Assembly (NCBI GenBank): GCA_905178155.1
Contig: CAJINV010000002.1
Location: 2,378,162-2,442,161, forward strand
From: Amoebophrya sp. A120
Taxonomy: Eukaryota; Sar; Dinophyceae; Syndiniales; Amoebophryaceae
DNA: 64,000 bases
Reading direction: 5' to 3'
Part shown: one piece after another, positions 42,883 through 54,600 of the stretch
Layout of the letters: each line of letters opens with the position of its first letter
Position numbering within the stretch: the first letter of the stretch is position 1
The notes under the pieces: model-generated
The model's database searches: none
What the model was told of the DNA's origin: nothing
What the model saw: only the letters and a program-made list of their open reading frames with translations
Program-made: the position numbers and the translations under genes

Positions 42883-45135
42883 TCACTGGCCATCGAACAA
42901 CACGTCCTCCTCGACTGCGGGCGCGTCTTGTTGCTCTATCGTGAGGAAAAATCCCCCCTCCCCATATCGGACAGGAAATTCGTGACGCTGGACTTGCGCA
43001 CAGAAATCAGTTTGTATTGCTAGAATGGAAAGAGCCGCAGCTGCGGCCTTCATTGCAGGTAATTTGTCATGCTGTTTGCCACTTCCAGTTGCCTCCTGTC
43101 ATGCTGAAGATGCAAGGCTTTGTCACGCCAGCCAGCACGACAGTCCGCATCTTTTGTCTTCTAGCATGACAACATGATTTGCGGCCACAAATCAGCATCA
43201 CAAATTTCCAGCTTGAGTATGTGGTGGGGGGATTTTTCCTTTTGATATGCTCCCCGTTCAGCTCCAACATCGCCGAGAATTTGAGGTCCATCGCTATCGC
43301 ACGAAAAAATCATGGGTTTCACTCTCACTGCGATGCTCATGATTTTGCAAAATGATCTGCATTACAACAATTTCATCACCCTACATGACTCACAAAATCA
43401 GCTATGAGTGCCTCCTAAAGGAAAACAAGACTATTTGGTGCTACCCCGCTTCTCGCATTTCTAGCAAGATACAAAGTTTCGTCTTGCATGTCGAGTCAGC
43501 CCTGCATCAAAGGTAGTTTACAGCGGTGAAACAGTTTTTTCCGGCAATATTCTCATCCGCCGTACCCGCAGGCAACCCCACTCCCGCTCTCTCCGCTCCG
43601 TCGAAGGTGCCCGCCAGGGTGAAAACTCCGTGATCCCTGCTTGTTTTCCCGGTGTCCCCCGCCTGGTCGTTGTAGTTCTTCTTCTGGCCGGAGATCGTAA
43701 CCCGCTGGTTCAACATTTTCGTCGTGACAGCAGTCGAAGATGGAAGAGACGGTTGCTTGTCAAGAGCAGAGTGGTCTTCGCCGTCACCGTTTTCACCGTT
43801 CTTGTTCTCGCCGGCGGCGGAGGTTTGCTTCGTTTCTCCGATCCATTGCTCTCCGTCCGCAGTGGAAAAGTACTGGTCCGCCGTGGTGGTGGTAAAGGAG
43901 GATGCGCCACCGGAGGTGAGAGTTGCCGTGGCAGAAACAGTGGTCTTCGCCTGCGGGGGCACCGTCGCGGACAAAAGTTCTTGGAGCGGCGCAGTAGACG
44001 TGGACTCGGTTTCCAGTGTACTGGAGGATCGCGGAACCTCCACCCCTTTTCCGTCGTAATGTTCTTGAAGCAATTTTTTCAGGTGTTTGACGATCTCCTC
44101 CGTATGATGGGAGTGCGCGACAGCTTCCCCAGCTGCCCCTCCGACAATTGCCCCGGTCTCCATCAGATTGGTGAACCCGGGAATCTCAATCATGTGAGTG
44201 AAAAACGCGTCAATCACGTCCGTGTGGTGTTTCTGCGCTTTATGCGGGTTATTGTCCTTCTCGCGGTGACTGTGATGCTGATAGTCCAACAACAGGATTT
44301 TCTTGAGCAGTTCCCGTAGGACGTTTACCTTCCACTTATACATTTGAGCCCAGAATTCGCCGTGCGAAATCCCGTCCCGCATGCCGTTGTCGACAAAGAC
44401 AAAACGCGCACACTGATCGGATGGATCTGTCGGCTCACTGTACAGCCTGGCAACGAACGAAGTGATGAAGTTCGCAACGCGTATATTACAATGAAAAATA
44501 CCTCCACTCCCTATCAAAACGGAAATCTCTGATGCAGATTTGTGGTCACAGATCAGCTTTGTCATGCTAGAGGGAAAAAGATGCGGACTGTAGTGCTGGG
44601 TTGCGTGGGAAAGCCTTCCATCTTCAGCATGACAGGAGGCAGCTGGAAGTGAACAACAGCATGACAAATTGCCTGCAAACGAGGCCATAACTGCGGCTCT
44701 TGGCCTTCTAGCAAAGTCGATTTGTGTACTCAAATCCAGCACCACAAATTTCGTTTTCGATATGGGGAGGGGGGATTTTTCCTTTTGATAGCGCACGGGA
44801 ATGTGCTTGTTGTTGACATCGTGATCTATCGCGAGGTGGTGGCTCTTCACCTGCTTCAGCACCTTCTCCATGGTATGAAGAAACTTTTTCGGATCTCCTC
44901 TAATGTTCGCGTCGACAGCGTTCACGATCTCAATCGCCTGCGCCATCTGCTCGTCCGGACGTTCCCCGGCAAGGTGTTTACCCAAGAAGTAATTAGAAAT
45001 TTTTCCCGCATTGCCGTTCATGGCGTCGCGAAAGTCCTTCCTTGCTTTCTCGAAGAACGCCTCGGTCTTATAGAACTCGGCGAGTGTAGTTCCGTGCAGC
45101 GTGTAAGACACAGTATGCTTGCAAAACAACTACCA
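42883..45135 (-). CDS. Gene G: unrecognised His/Ser-rich protein, 5' end unresolved
   Basis: Exons 44791 to about 45129, 43550-44483, 43248-43294 and 42883-42936 join in frame (453 codons from 45129) after introners I53 to I55 are removed; the stop is at 42883. The first exon is open up to a TAG just before 45129 and opens with TTG, not ATG. Either it is spliced to an upstream exon (the sequence ending GGTAG fits an acceptor), or translation begins at the in-frame ATG at 45021. Upstream lies gene H, which has a similar His-rich, helical character, so G may be the 3' part of H. Visible features: a helical N-terminal half (KDFRDAMNGNAGKISNYFLG), the stretch FVFVDNGMRDGISHGEFW, a His-rich helix (YQHHSHREKDNNPH) and a Ser/Thr-rich C-terminal tail. 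Function unknown. Confidence 0.6.
42937..43247. mobile_element. Introner I53 (family F4)
   Basis: Intron of gene G; TSD TGCTC exact. The junction reads LNGEQQDAPA. Confidence 0.92.
43295..43549. mobile_element. Introner I54 (family F5, TTTCACT type)
   Basis: Intron of gene G; TSD ATCGC/TTCTC (3 of 5); right end CAATA. Confidence 0.85.
44484..44790. mobile_element. Introner I55 (family F4)
   Basis: Intron of gene G; TSD GCGTA/GCGCA (4 of 5). Left end TATTACAATGAAAAAT. Confidence 0.88.
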
Positions 45136-45462
45136 CTACGTCACGTGGCCACTATTTAATCATATTTCTCCTGCTTCAGCTAGACAAAAAGAAAGGATGT
45201 TTTGACCTTAGCGTTGGCACAGCTGAGCCACGCATGACAAAGTCTAAATAGGCTCTTTGATCTTGATTCAATATGATTTTCTGATGCTCTACCGACGTTG
45301 GTTCGAATTCAAAAACATAAGTCCACATTCATACCCGTACCGAAAATGCAAACGACATTAACACAAGTTGTGAGGCGCTCATGCAATCCTGCACCCCAAC
45401 GGCTGTCCGAGTCCGCCCATTATATCGGAGTGGTAGATATGAGACACGAGTAAATGACGTAC
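45136..45462. other. Gap between genes G and H
   Basis: 327 bp. It could be an intron joining H to G (GTACGT follows the H stop and GGTAG precedes G), or a true intergenic gap. Confidence 0.4.
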
Positions 45463-47180
45463 TTAAGTAGTAGACGTTTGCATTTGGTAAGCGACTTCAG
45501 AAAGCAATTTGTGTAGGTTGTCTTCACTGTGGGCGTGTTCCACTGCTTTGAGCTGCTGCTGATGATCGTGGTGCTGGTGCTTCACGTATTCCGCAACTGC
45601 TCGCAACAAAATTCCGTAGTTCTGCACTACCGCATCTGCGAGAACAGAGGTCGTTGTTGTCACACGATAGTAATGGTAGTCACCCTCCCAGGGCTTGCGC
45701 TCATTCCTCTCAAAGAACCGCAAAAAGGCGATGGGAATGTTGTGCCAGAGTAACTCCATCGGATTGCTTCGAGGTCTCGCTTTCCTACAGGTTGCAACTT
45801 CCCGTGATGCGCGAGTACCTTTTTAAATTCTTTCAACTGGTGGAGATGTGGGTTTCGCTCCTTATCGACCATCGGCATTTTGTGGGTTTTATCATGATGC
45901 TTTTGCTCGATTTCGTGTGCGCGTGTCCACAGTTTCCGTGCTAACTCCTTCAGATACTTTTCTGTCTCCCCGTCATCCAGCATTCTGTAATGCCATTCGC
46001 TGGTGTCCTGCTCATCGCCGGACGTAGCGTGTGGTACCAATTCCTGCTCACCGTCGGACGTAGCGTGCTTTGCCTTTGGTGGTGGTGCCAATTTCCAATT
46101 ACCGCTGAAGATGAAGTGCAGACAGTCTCGCGGAATTTTCGTGTCATCGCGGTCGGGATGCTCTGCGTCGAGATGCTCTGCGTCTTGGAACAGCCGAGCG
46201 ACGTACAATGTTTTCTTGTGCTTGTTATTTCCTTTTCCTCTAGTAACCGAGTGGTCCTCTTTGTTTTCCGCCCAATCGTTCTGGACACGGACTGGCTGGG
46301 GAGCATAGCCCTTAGCGTCGTCTTTGATGACGATAGACCCTTCGACGAGCAACTCATCGACCAACCTGGGTGGAAGCGGCCGGTGAATCTTGGCAGTCAG
46401 GCCGTCGTGTCCTTTTTCGTGCTTCTTCATGTACGCTTTCCACCACGCTTTCCACTTGTCTACAGTTGTCTTCGGCGCCGCCGCTGCCACTGCCTGCATC
46501 CGGTCCCTGAAGGCCGGGTCGTCATACTGACTCAGCCTCGCTTTGTCTTCGTCCGACCATGGATGCAGTTTCAGAGGAGCGTCGTCTGGAGGGTTGTCTA
46601 TGTCATAGATAGCCCCGAAGCCATCTTCGTCCTGTCCGTGCCCCTCAACACCATTGCCCGCTGTAACGCCCAGCTCCACAAACGCCGAACCCCCGTCCGC
46701 AAAGTAGTTCACCGTTCCGTTGTGCAGCACGACCGAGAGAAGCTTCCGCTCTTCCTGCTTGCCCGCCTGTACCAAGTTCTTCTCCTGTTCCGTCTTCCGC
46801 AGACCGAATTCCTCACCAGCAAAACCTTCCTCCGCCAGATCACTGGCTTCTTGTTCACCCCGACTAGCAGGATTTACTACACCATCGTCCTCCCGCGCAA
46901 CACCTTTCTGGAAGAAGCTTCCCGGCACGAGCTGGTACAACTTCCGGGGTTGCTGCTCATGCTTCCCCGGCTGTTGTTCTCCTTGCGGTGCCACTTTTCC
47001 TTGTCCGACACGACGAGCGTGTTCCACCCGTTTCTCCTTGTGCTGCTTCTTCCCCGTACCCTTCCGGCCAAGCGCGAAGAAATTTCCATCGGTCGTGGTA
47101 CCCGAAATCACAACAGCAATCAGCACCCGCGAGGCGCCGCCGACACGGCTTCCCGCTGCTCCACGGGGCGCGGAGAACAT
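45463..47180 (-). CDS. Gene H: signal-peptide protein, introner-free, with an internal frame change
   Basis: Not recognised. The ATG at 47180 starts a signal peptide (VLIAVVISGTTTDGNFFA). The frame stays open past a basic Gln/Lys-rich stretch and a likely folded part (WKAWWKAYMKKHEKGH, DCLHFIFSGNWKLAP, YLKELARKLWTRAHEIEQKH). About position 45770 the coding character moves to another frame: the first frame stops at 45660, while the second runs through ELLWHNIPIAFLRFFERNE and AVVQNYGILLRAVAEYV to a stop at 45463. No GT-AG intron of plausible size accounts for this. A one-base indel, an assembly error or a programmed shift are possible. Unlike its neighbours this 1.7-kb stretch has no introner. 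It may continue by splicing into gene G. Confidence 0.55.
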
Positions 47181-47981
47181 TTCTTGAACGTACACAGTTA
47201 GTTGCAGATGTGAAAATCGTAAATTTTCCTCCCCGAAGTAAAATCGTTTTTTTTTTGTCAATTCTTCCTCCACACAGAAAGAGCGCAACCGGAGTCACGC
47301 TAAATGTGAGGTAGAAGAAAAAAAACGTAACCTGGTAGAAATTTGTGGAAATTTTGCTCGTCGTCGTATGTGCGAAAGGGAAAGAATCTGTGGTTAAATA
47401 TATTTGAAAGTTTGACGACAATTGTGCCCACGACAATAATGTTCTATCGATGTCCTTCTATTCCAGTCTACGACGTGCAGTGGTGCAGCGATAGAGCAAA
47501 TGCAAGAGCCAAAACGGCCGCCAGTGGAAAGCTTTTTGCCCATCGTCCGTGGCTGACGTTGACTATGAACATGAATTCAGAATTCCCACGAAGCGACGAA
47601 ATAAAAGCTTTCCAGACGAGCCTGCGACGATACCGATCTTCTACTGATTTTCAAGACGAGGAAGATGTTGACGAAGCGGTGAGGTGGAGCACATTTGAGA
47701 ACTTTGTTTACTGCGATGACTGTGAAGAAGCCGAAGCCCGCTGTTCTACTTCCAAACATAACGAGCTCTTCCTAATATGACGAGATGCAGTGTGGCTGCG
47801 ACGCCATGCACTTGTAGTACGACAAGGACGAAAATAATGATAATCCGCAGTGATTCTGTTTCTGCGGCTGAACACCAGCACTTTTAGTGAACTTCATACC
47901 GGCCAACAAAAATCGTGACCGGGACCGACCAAAGGTACAACCCGACAACACGCCTGTGGTGCTCGTGGTGCACCGTCGTCG
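47181..47981. other. Region between genes H and I
   Basis: 801 bp containing only the uncertain plus-strand ORF at 47343-47780. Confidence 0.5.
47343..47780 (+). CDS. Possible plus-strand ORF (145 codons), uncertain
   Basis: An open frame on the strand opposite to all other genes, between the starts of H and I. The C-terminal half looks coding-like (acidic and Cys-containing: EEDVDEAVRWSTFENFVYCD), and an internal Met at about 47570 could be the start. There is no family match and no domain. It could be chance or untranslated sequence. Listed because it is the best non-shadow candidate on the plus strand. Confidence 0.22.
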   Translation: MWKFCSSSYVRKGKNLWLNIFESLTTIVPTTIMFYRCPSIPVYDVQWCSDRANARAKTAASGKLFAHRPWLTLTMNMNSEFPRSDEIKAFQTSLRRYRSSTDFQDEEDVDEAVRWSTFENFVYCDDCEEAEARCSTSKHNELFLI

Positions 47982-48428
47982 TCAGTCGCCTCTGCCTAAA
48001 TATTGAATGGTGAGCGTGGCAGTGGGCCTTACTGCGGTGTAAACAGAAGATGTTGAATTTGAATTCTCATTAGCTTTCGACATAACAATTTTCGCCCTAT
48101 TACTCAAAAGTCTCTGCTGCTGAAACGCAGGATCTAGCAGCGACGCTGAACTTTGGAGTGGTGCGGGGTTTTGTCCTTCTGGGCGCTCTGGCTGCACCAG
48201 CGCACTCCCTGCATGATTTCTTGTCATGCTCATGCCTGCATGATTATGCGCGGCCAAGCGCCCACCAGCTGCTCCGCTGGGTTTCATGGTACTGTTGGAA
48301 GTGATCTTCATGGTCGTGTTTTTCATCATTCCGAAACCGCCCCCAGAACCTCGATTCGATGACGATGCCGAGGCCCTGCTCTGCGACAAAGCGTTCTCCA
48401 AATTGCCCACGTCCATCCGGGTATGCAT
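47982..48428 (-). CDS. Gene I: small unrecognised Ser/Asn-rich basic protein
   Basis: A single open exon of 149 codons from the ATG at 48428 to a stop at 47982. The frame continues upstream without a Met to 48557, so the start could be in an upstream exon. The protein is low-complexity and basic, rich in Ser, Asn, Met and Ala (GGGFGMMKNTTMKITSNS), with a helical patch (DPAFQQQRLLSNRAKIV). No signal peptide or membrane segment. It lies 219 bp downstream of the end of gene J. No function can be assigned. Confidence 0.45.
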   Translation of the reverse strand: MHTRMDVGNLENALSQSRASASSSNRGSGGGFGMMKNTTMKITSNSTMKPSGAAGGRLAAHNHAGMSMTRNHAGSALVQPERPEGQNPAPLQSSASLLDPAFQQQRLLSNRAKIVMSKANENSNSTSSVYTAVRPTATLTIQYLGRGD

Positions 48429-48647
48429 TTCAAAAAACACTGTGGTGTACTGTGGTGCCCTCAAGCAGACCTGCGTCTGCCGACGTGCTAGTTGTTGACA
48501 TCCCGTGCTGATAGATTTAGACTGTGGTCTCTTTCTATATGCAACAAACTTTGACAAGAGCTAATACATGCTTCCTTCATTCTTTATTCGCCTTATTTTC
48601 ATTTTCATCTATTCTTTCGTGAATGCTACACCGCGAGAGCAAAACAC

Positions 48648-51600
48648 TTAATTGATTGCCCCAGTGACAACATTACACAGCATTTTTTTCAGTTCCCGCT
48701 GATACTCTCGCGGATCCACTGTCAGCCCGAGCCGTTGTCCCCACTGCTATCGCACGAAAAAACCGTTTCACTGTGATGATTTTGCAAGATCTGCATAACA
48801 AGTTTGTTACACATGACAAAGAAAACTTGGCATGCGTGCTTCCTAAAGGAAAACACAGCTGAAAATCCAATGTCTTGCATGTGTAGCACGACAAACACAT
48901 TTGCGTTCCGTTCTATGCATCACAAGTTTACAGTGAAAAAGCTTTTTCTTGCGATAACTGCCGCTCATAGGTCAACGCCCGGCACTCCTTTTCGGCCAGG
49001 CTGTTGCAGTTTATGACTTGCTCATGTGCGTACGATCTCATGTTACGAATACAAATGGAGACTTGTGAGGCAAAGACTGAATGATCTGGCCGCCTCTCAC
49101 AGGACTTCTACACATGACAAGTTCTCGAGTCGCAAACCGCATGGGAATCGTCCGGCGAAACTTGTATTGCAAAAAGCGGAACCCCTGTGTGTCTGTCATG
49201 CTGCTCACGCAAGACATCAAAATCCAGATTCTATTGGAACAGCTGTTGAGATTGTAACTACACTTGAGCAGGTGATACAGTCCTGAAACAGTTTTTGGTA
49301 ATCCTGGAATTCCTGCAGCTTCTTCGAAAAAGTTGCGGAGAGTTGCGGCTCGTCACCCTCACTGCCAGAACGACCCTCGGAGTGACTATGTTGAAAAGGC
49401 TGTTGGTCTTCTTCACTGCTATTCCCCCCAAAAAGTACTTCCCCAACGTTGAGGTTTTCTCCCTTATCGTCGCTACCGTGACTGCCCCCCGAGGCGTCGC
49501 ACTTGATCTTTCGCAACACCGAGCTGGGCTGCAGGTACTGCGTCATGGAGGGATCCAGGGCGCGAAAGAAATCGTTCAGAAATTTGTTCCTGTCCTGCGC
49601 GACGCGTCGCGCCGAACTGGTGCCGTCGGCCTTCGCAGCGGTTGTTTCCGTCCTTTCCAACAGGAAACAAAACTCCTGGACCAGCTCTTCCCTATCGAAT
49701 TCAAATATGTCTGGGTCTGGAAGAGCGCAGACATTTGTGATGCAGTTCCGCCTAGCCCAGAACGTCTGGCATGCAAGCCCTAGGATCACAAATTCCGAGC
49801 AGGTATCCCAATGCCTAATCCGCTTGCCAAATGCCCCCTTTCTTCAACAGGAAATGGGACCTTTTGGTGACCATGCATGACAGATGTTGTCATGATGTAG
49901 AATTTGCATCACAAATTCGAATCCATCCCGACCACCCATATATATTTGCAATGCATACTCCCACAACTCGGCTGCTTCCGATTGTTCCCGCGTGGACACG
50001 AACAGAATTGCTTTTTCGACGTCCTGTAGATTCCGCAAAAAGATCTTCACGGCCTCTTTTGCGAGCCCCGCTTTGGACAACAAAAATACCAACGCGTCGT
50101 AGAGCTCGTGTTCCTTGCACAGCCCGATGGCGTGCTCAATGTAGGTCAAATTGGTCTGGTGATCCTGCAAGAAATCCAGAATTGCCTCCGAACTTGGATC
50201 CTCCTCGTAGTCTTCAGGAATAGCATTTTTGCTACTTCTTTTCCTGCTTCTATCGCTCGTATTCGCTGCGTTGCGCGAGCCACGGACGGGCTCAGGAACA
50301 GAATTATGCGTAACAGCTACTTGTTGCTCGCCAATTGTTCCCTTCTCTGGCAATTCATTATTCGCATTCTTAAACGCCGCCACGCTACCACTGGAAACGA
50401 CAACATCATGATCCTGCCCGATGCTTATTTTGCTGTCTTCCTCTATTTTCCGCGAAGGGGGGCGATTTTCATCCTCGGCAATTTCAATTTTCTTCTCCCT
50501 TATTGCCAGTTGTTTTTTCCGGCTTACACTCGCGTCGGCGACTAGCAACCGAAAGTGTTCGTCGTGGTATTCGCGAATGGCCGCGAAGTCCTTGACCTAT
50601 GGAATGCAAAAGCATCGCACTCGAACTCGTATAGATGCATTAGCATTACAAATTTCCTCAGCATTAGAAATAAAATTTGTAATGCGGATTCACCTCAAGA
50701 AAAAGATGCGTAATGCATGACTGCAATTACTACGAGTACGAAACTTTTGCAGTTCATATGACCCGCATCTGGTTGAAATACCGCAGTAAGAATTGGTTGA
50801 ATCCGTGTTTTTCTTCCTGATGTAGAATTCCACCGCGTCTGCTGCTCCCAGTTTCATCTACTGTCTTGGCGTCCTCCACCAGCCTCCTCAACCTCTCCAC
50901 GGTGTCTACCACCGGGAATAAACAAGCGGCACTGTCCACGAGAAACCCGACGCACAAGTCCGCGTCGAGCGTCAGCAGCGCTCGCAGATTCTCGAACACA
51001 AATCGGGTACACAGAGAAGTGGTTGTTGTTGTAGACCACGCCCTCGCCGCGCCATCCACGACACCAGCAGATGTTGTTGACCCGCCTTTGGTCAGCCGCC
51101 GGAGTAGCGAGAACACCCCGGTGACGGCCTGGTACTGCAACAGAACCTCCAGGGCGGGTTGAAACTGCTGTTTCTTCTCGTAAAGCAGCGCCAAACACTC
51201 CGCGGTCACCTGCGTGAAGTGCTGTGAGAAAATGTTGTCGCTTGTTGATGTTGCAGCTGTAGTACCAGAAACTGTAGTACTTTGAGTCTTGTCATGTGCT
51301 CCTGTTTTGTTCCCACGACCGCTCTGGTCCGGCTGCTTCTGCTGCTTATGCCGTAATAAACTAGCACTGCCGTGCTGCTCTAACTGGTTCTGCAGTAATA
51401 GCTGCAGCAAGTCGGTAGAATAAAGCTCGTCCACTTGCTCAACATTTTCTGCGCCATTCGGACCGCTTGCAACACCGACTTTTGACGCGCCGTTGGACTT
51501 AACCGTCAATCCCCAGGTAGAGAGCACCTCCAGCAGGGCCTTCGGGTAGGAAATCAGTCTTTGTAACACCATGTCGCACATGACCCGGTCCAGCTTCTCT

Positions 51601-54600
51601 GGATTGATCAAGGCTGCAACGCGGTGGATGCAGTTTCGCTCGAGGAAAATTTCCGTAATGGCTTGCTCCCAATTCTCCTCCGCACTAGCGGCCTCCTCGT
51701 AAATGTTTTGCGCGGTTGAAGATTCTGCTTCCTCTTCAAGATTTGTATTCACTGCCTGATTCAGATTCGACGTCGTGGTGCACAACATGACCAGCTGCTG
51801 CGCCCGTTCTTCGTTTTCGTTGGTGCCGCACCCGGCGAGGACCTGCTTCACCGCCTGGATTAGAACGCGGGACAGGCTCGGGTGAGATTCCTTCGCGAGC
51901 AGCAAGATCGCTTCCTCGTATCGGTTCTGCGCTTTTTCGCACAAGAAAAGCGCGTCTTCGAGTACGTCCCGGCGATGCACCCGGATGATGTCAGTCCCGC
52001 TTGTTCTGCTCGTCGTTTCAAAAGCAGTTGATGTTCTTTTCGATGATAAACCACCAAGAGTTGTCACCAGATCTGCAGCTTCTGTGTCGGTCACAAAAAT
52101 CACGCCGCAGGAAAACTCCTGCAGATGTGATTCCGGTGCGTCGTGGTGAATTATATTCGCAGCAGCTGCTCCCGTCTGGTCGTTCATCGTTCCATCAAAC
52201 ACCTGCTCGGATTCGTTCACGCAATACAGCACATTCACGTGGTGGCTCGTGCTCCCAGCAGAGTATTTTTTCGCGAGGTAGTTGTTCTGCTGCAACATCA
52301 TTTCCCTTGACCTTAACTCGGCGTCGCTGTGTCTCTCCTTGCAGAACAGCTTATCGGTGTGCAAGATACTCCGCGTTCGCAGGCTTACTAAATGATGGTT
52401 GACTTGATGCTCCTGGATTATAAACAGCGGGGAGCAGTCCTCGACGAGTGTTGTTCCAGCTCCTGCTGCTGCTTTTTGCGATGATCGCGTCGCCGAAACT
52501 GCTGGCTTATGCACGACTTGGCGTCCTCGTGAAGATGAAAAGGGACTGCTGCTGCTTTCTTCCACTTCCATCGAGCTTGCAGGAAACACTCCACGGTCCG
52601 CCTCCGCGCCATTCGTCTCGGCACGAGGTGGTGGACCACCCCTCACGGCACCAGTGGAGTCGCCCAGAATCTTGACGCAAGGCCGCTGCCACGGTGGGGG
52701 CAGAAGCGCAGTTGTTGTCCTCGTGTCTTTGAATTGCGGGTCCTCTACATCTGTTTTTCTGGTACTAGAACCGACTCCGTAAACGACTTCATCCGCCGTC
52801 AAAACCAGCAAATCGCTCCGGACCCGCGGATCCGGCGCCAGCCCGACGATCTTGCTAGAGTAGAAAGGCAACGACGGAGAGGACAACACTGAAGAGGACA
52901 TCACACACTGTGCCAAATAATTCGCCGTCAGACTCATGTTCACAACCACCTCGCAGAAGTAGCTCACCGCTCCCCCGGACGACGACCCGTTCTGCCCGTT
53001 CAGATGTATTACAGTGAAAAATGCCCCGACCCCCAGAGTTGCAAGCATTTGTGATGCGAAGTTTCCAAATGAAAACTTTTTGTCATGCATGAAAGGAATA
53101 CGAATCTTTGTGATGCAGAGTCTAGGCGCATATAGCATTGCTTGCATGACAAGCGCCGCTCTTGCTGGGATCTTTTGCAATACAAATGTTCGCTATTCAC
53201 GATTGGGAATCTGTGATGCAGCTGGATGCAAGAGGGCGCATGTTTCACCTGGAAAGGTTTGCAATACAAATGCTCTCAAGTTCGGGGATGGGGGCATTTT
53301 TCATTGTAATAAGATGCGGGTTCTGTTCGCGGATTTTCGCCACTTTCAACTCCAAATTTTCGCCAATGCACAAAGTCCACCCGAAATCCAGCCAGAGGAG
53401 CACGGTGGGCGGGGGGGTTGATGGTGGAGGTGCTCCTGTTGGGACCTGTTGTGTAGATGAAGAGCTTGTTCCCCCCGGAACTGGTCCTGCTCCTGCTCCT
53501 CCTGTCAATGGGATAAACGCGATCTTCTGCATGGTCTTCGTGTGCAGCATATGCAATGCAAAAGCATCGTACTCGTGTAATATTAAACGCATTACAAATT
53601 ATATCCTCAGCATGAGAAAGTAAATTTGTAGTGCTGATTTACCTCAAGAAAAAAATTTGCAATGCATGATTGCAATACGAGTACGATACTTTTGCACAGG
53701 ATCCAGCAGTTTCACGCCCTTCTCCGTGGTCCAGGCCGCGATCTGCAGTTGGCCCCACTTGCAACTGCTTTGCCGTGCGTAGCTATTGAACACCGTTTTG
53801 GTGGTTTCTTGGTCGAACGAATTATGTCGGGCGGGGGTTGAATTTGGTTTTGGATTGTCCACATTGATCATATTATGCTTTTTGTTCATCTTACTGTAGA
53901 TCGTATCCAACACCTCCACCGTCGGATTCCGCACGGAGTGTTTCTTGCACAGCAAAACCTCGACTTTCGATTTGGTTCCGGTGGTCAAAACAAACCTGGG
54001 AAAAGCCCGGTCAATCATCGGGTCGGCGGCGCAGGAGAGGCACAGCCCAATCACGTCAATTTTCCAGAGCTGAATCGAGGGTTGCTCCACGTTCAAAACG
54101 ATGCACTCGTACAGCCCGGCGACAATCAGAAACTTGTGGTTCACGGAGAGGCAGGAAACCTCCTGCTCCAGGATCCTTCGAGAAAGGGAGGATGAGCTCG
54201 TCGTCGTAGAAGGGGTGGTTATCGTTATGGTTTTGATATTATGGTTGTGATCACCTTTATTCTGATGCATGTTGCTGTCCAGCACCGGTGACGCCCCCGC
54301 CGCGGGAGATGAAGAAGCATCACCATAGACAGCAGCTCCTTCGTGTACTAGTTCCCCTGTAGTTCCTGTCACCGACCCTACTAGACCGCCACGCGGAGAC
54401 GAGGCGGTTGACGCGGACACGACGCTCGCAGCAGTAGAGGCCGCGTCGTGCTGCGAGAGTACTTCCCCTTGTGCTGATATAATGTGGTGTCCACGTGCAA
54501 TAGAAACAATTGATGTCCCTGTAGTATTTATCCCGACCCCTTGCTCCGACGCGGTTGTGGTTTTCCAAATCGAATCCACGAAGTCGGACGGCACCTATCC

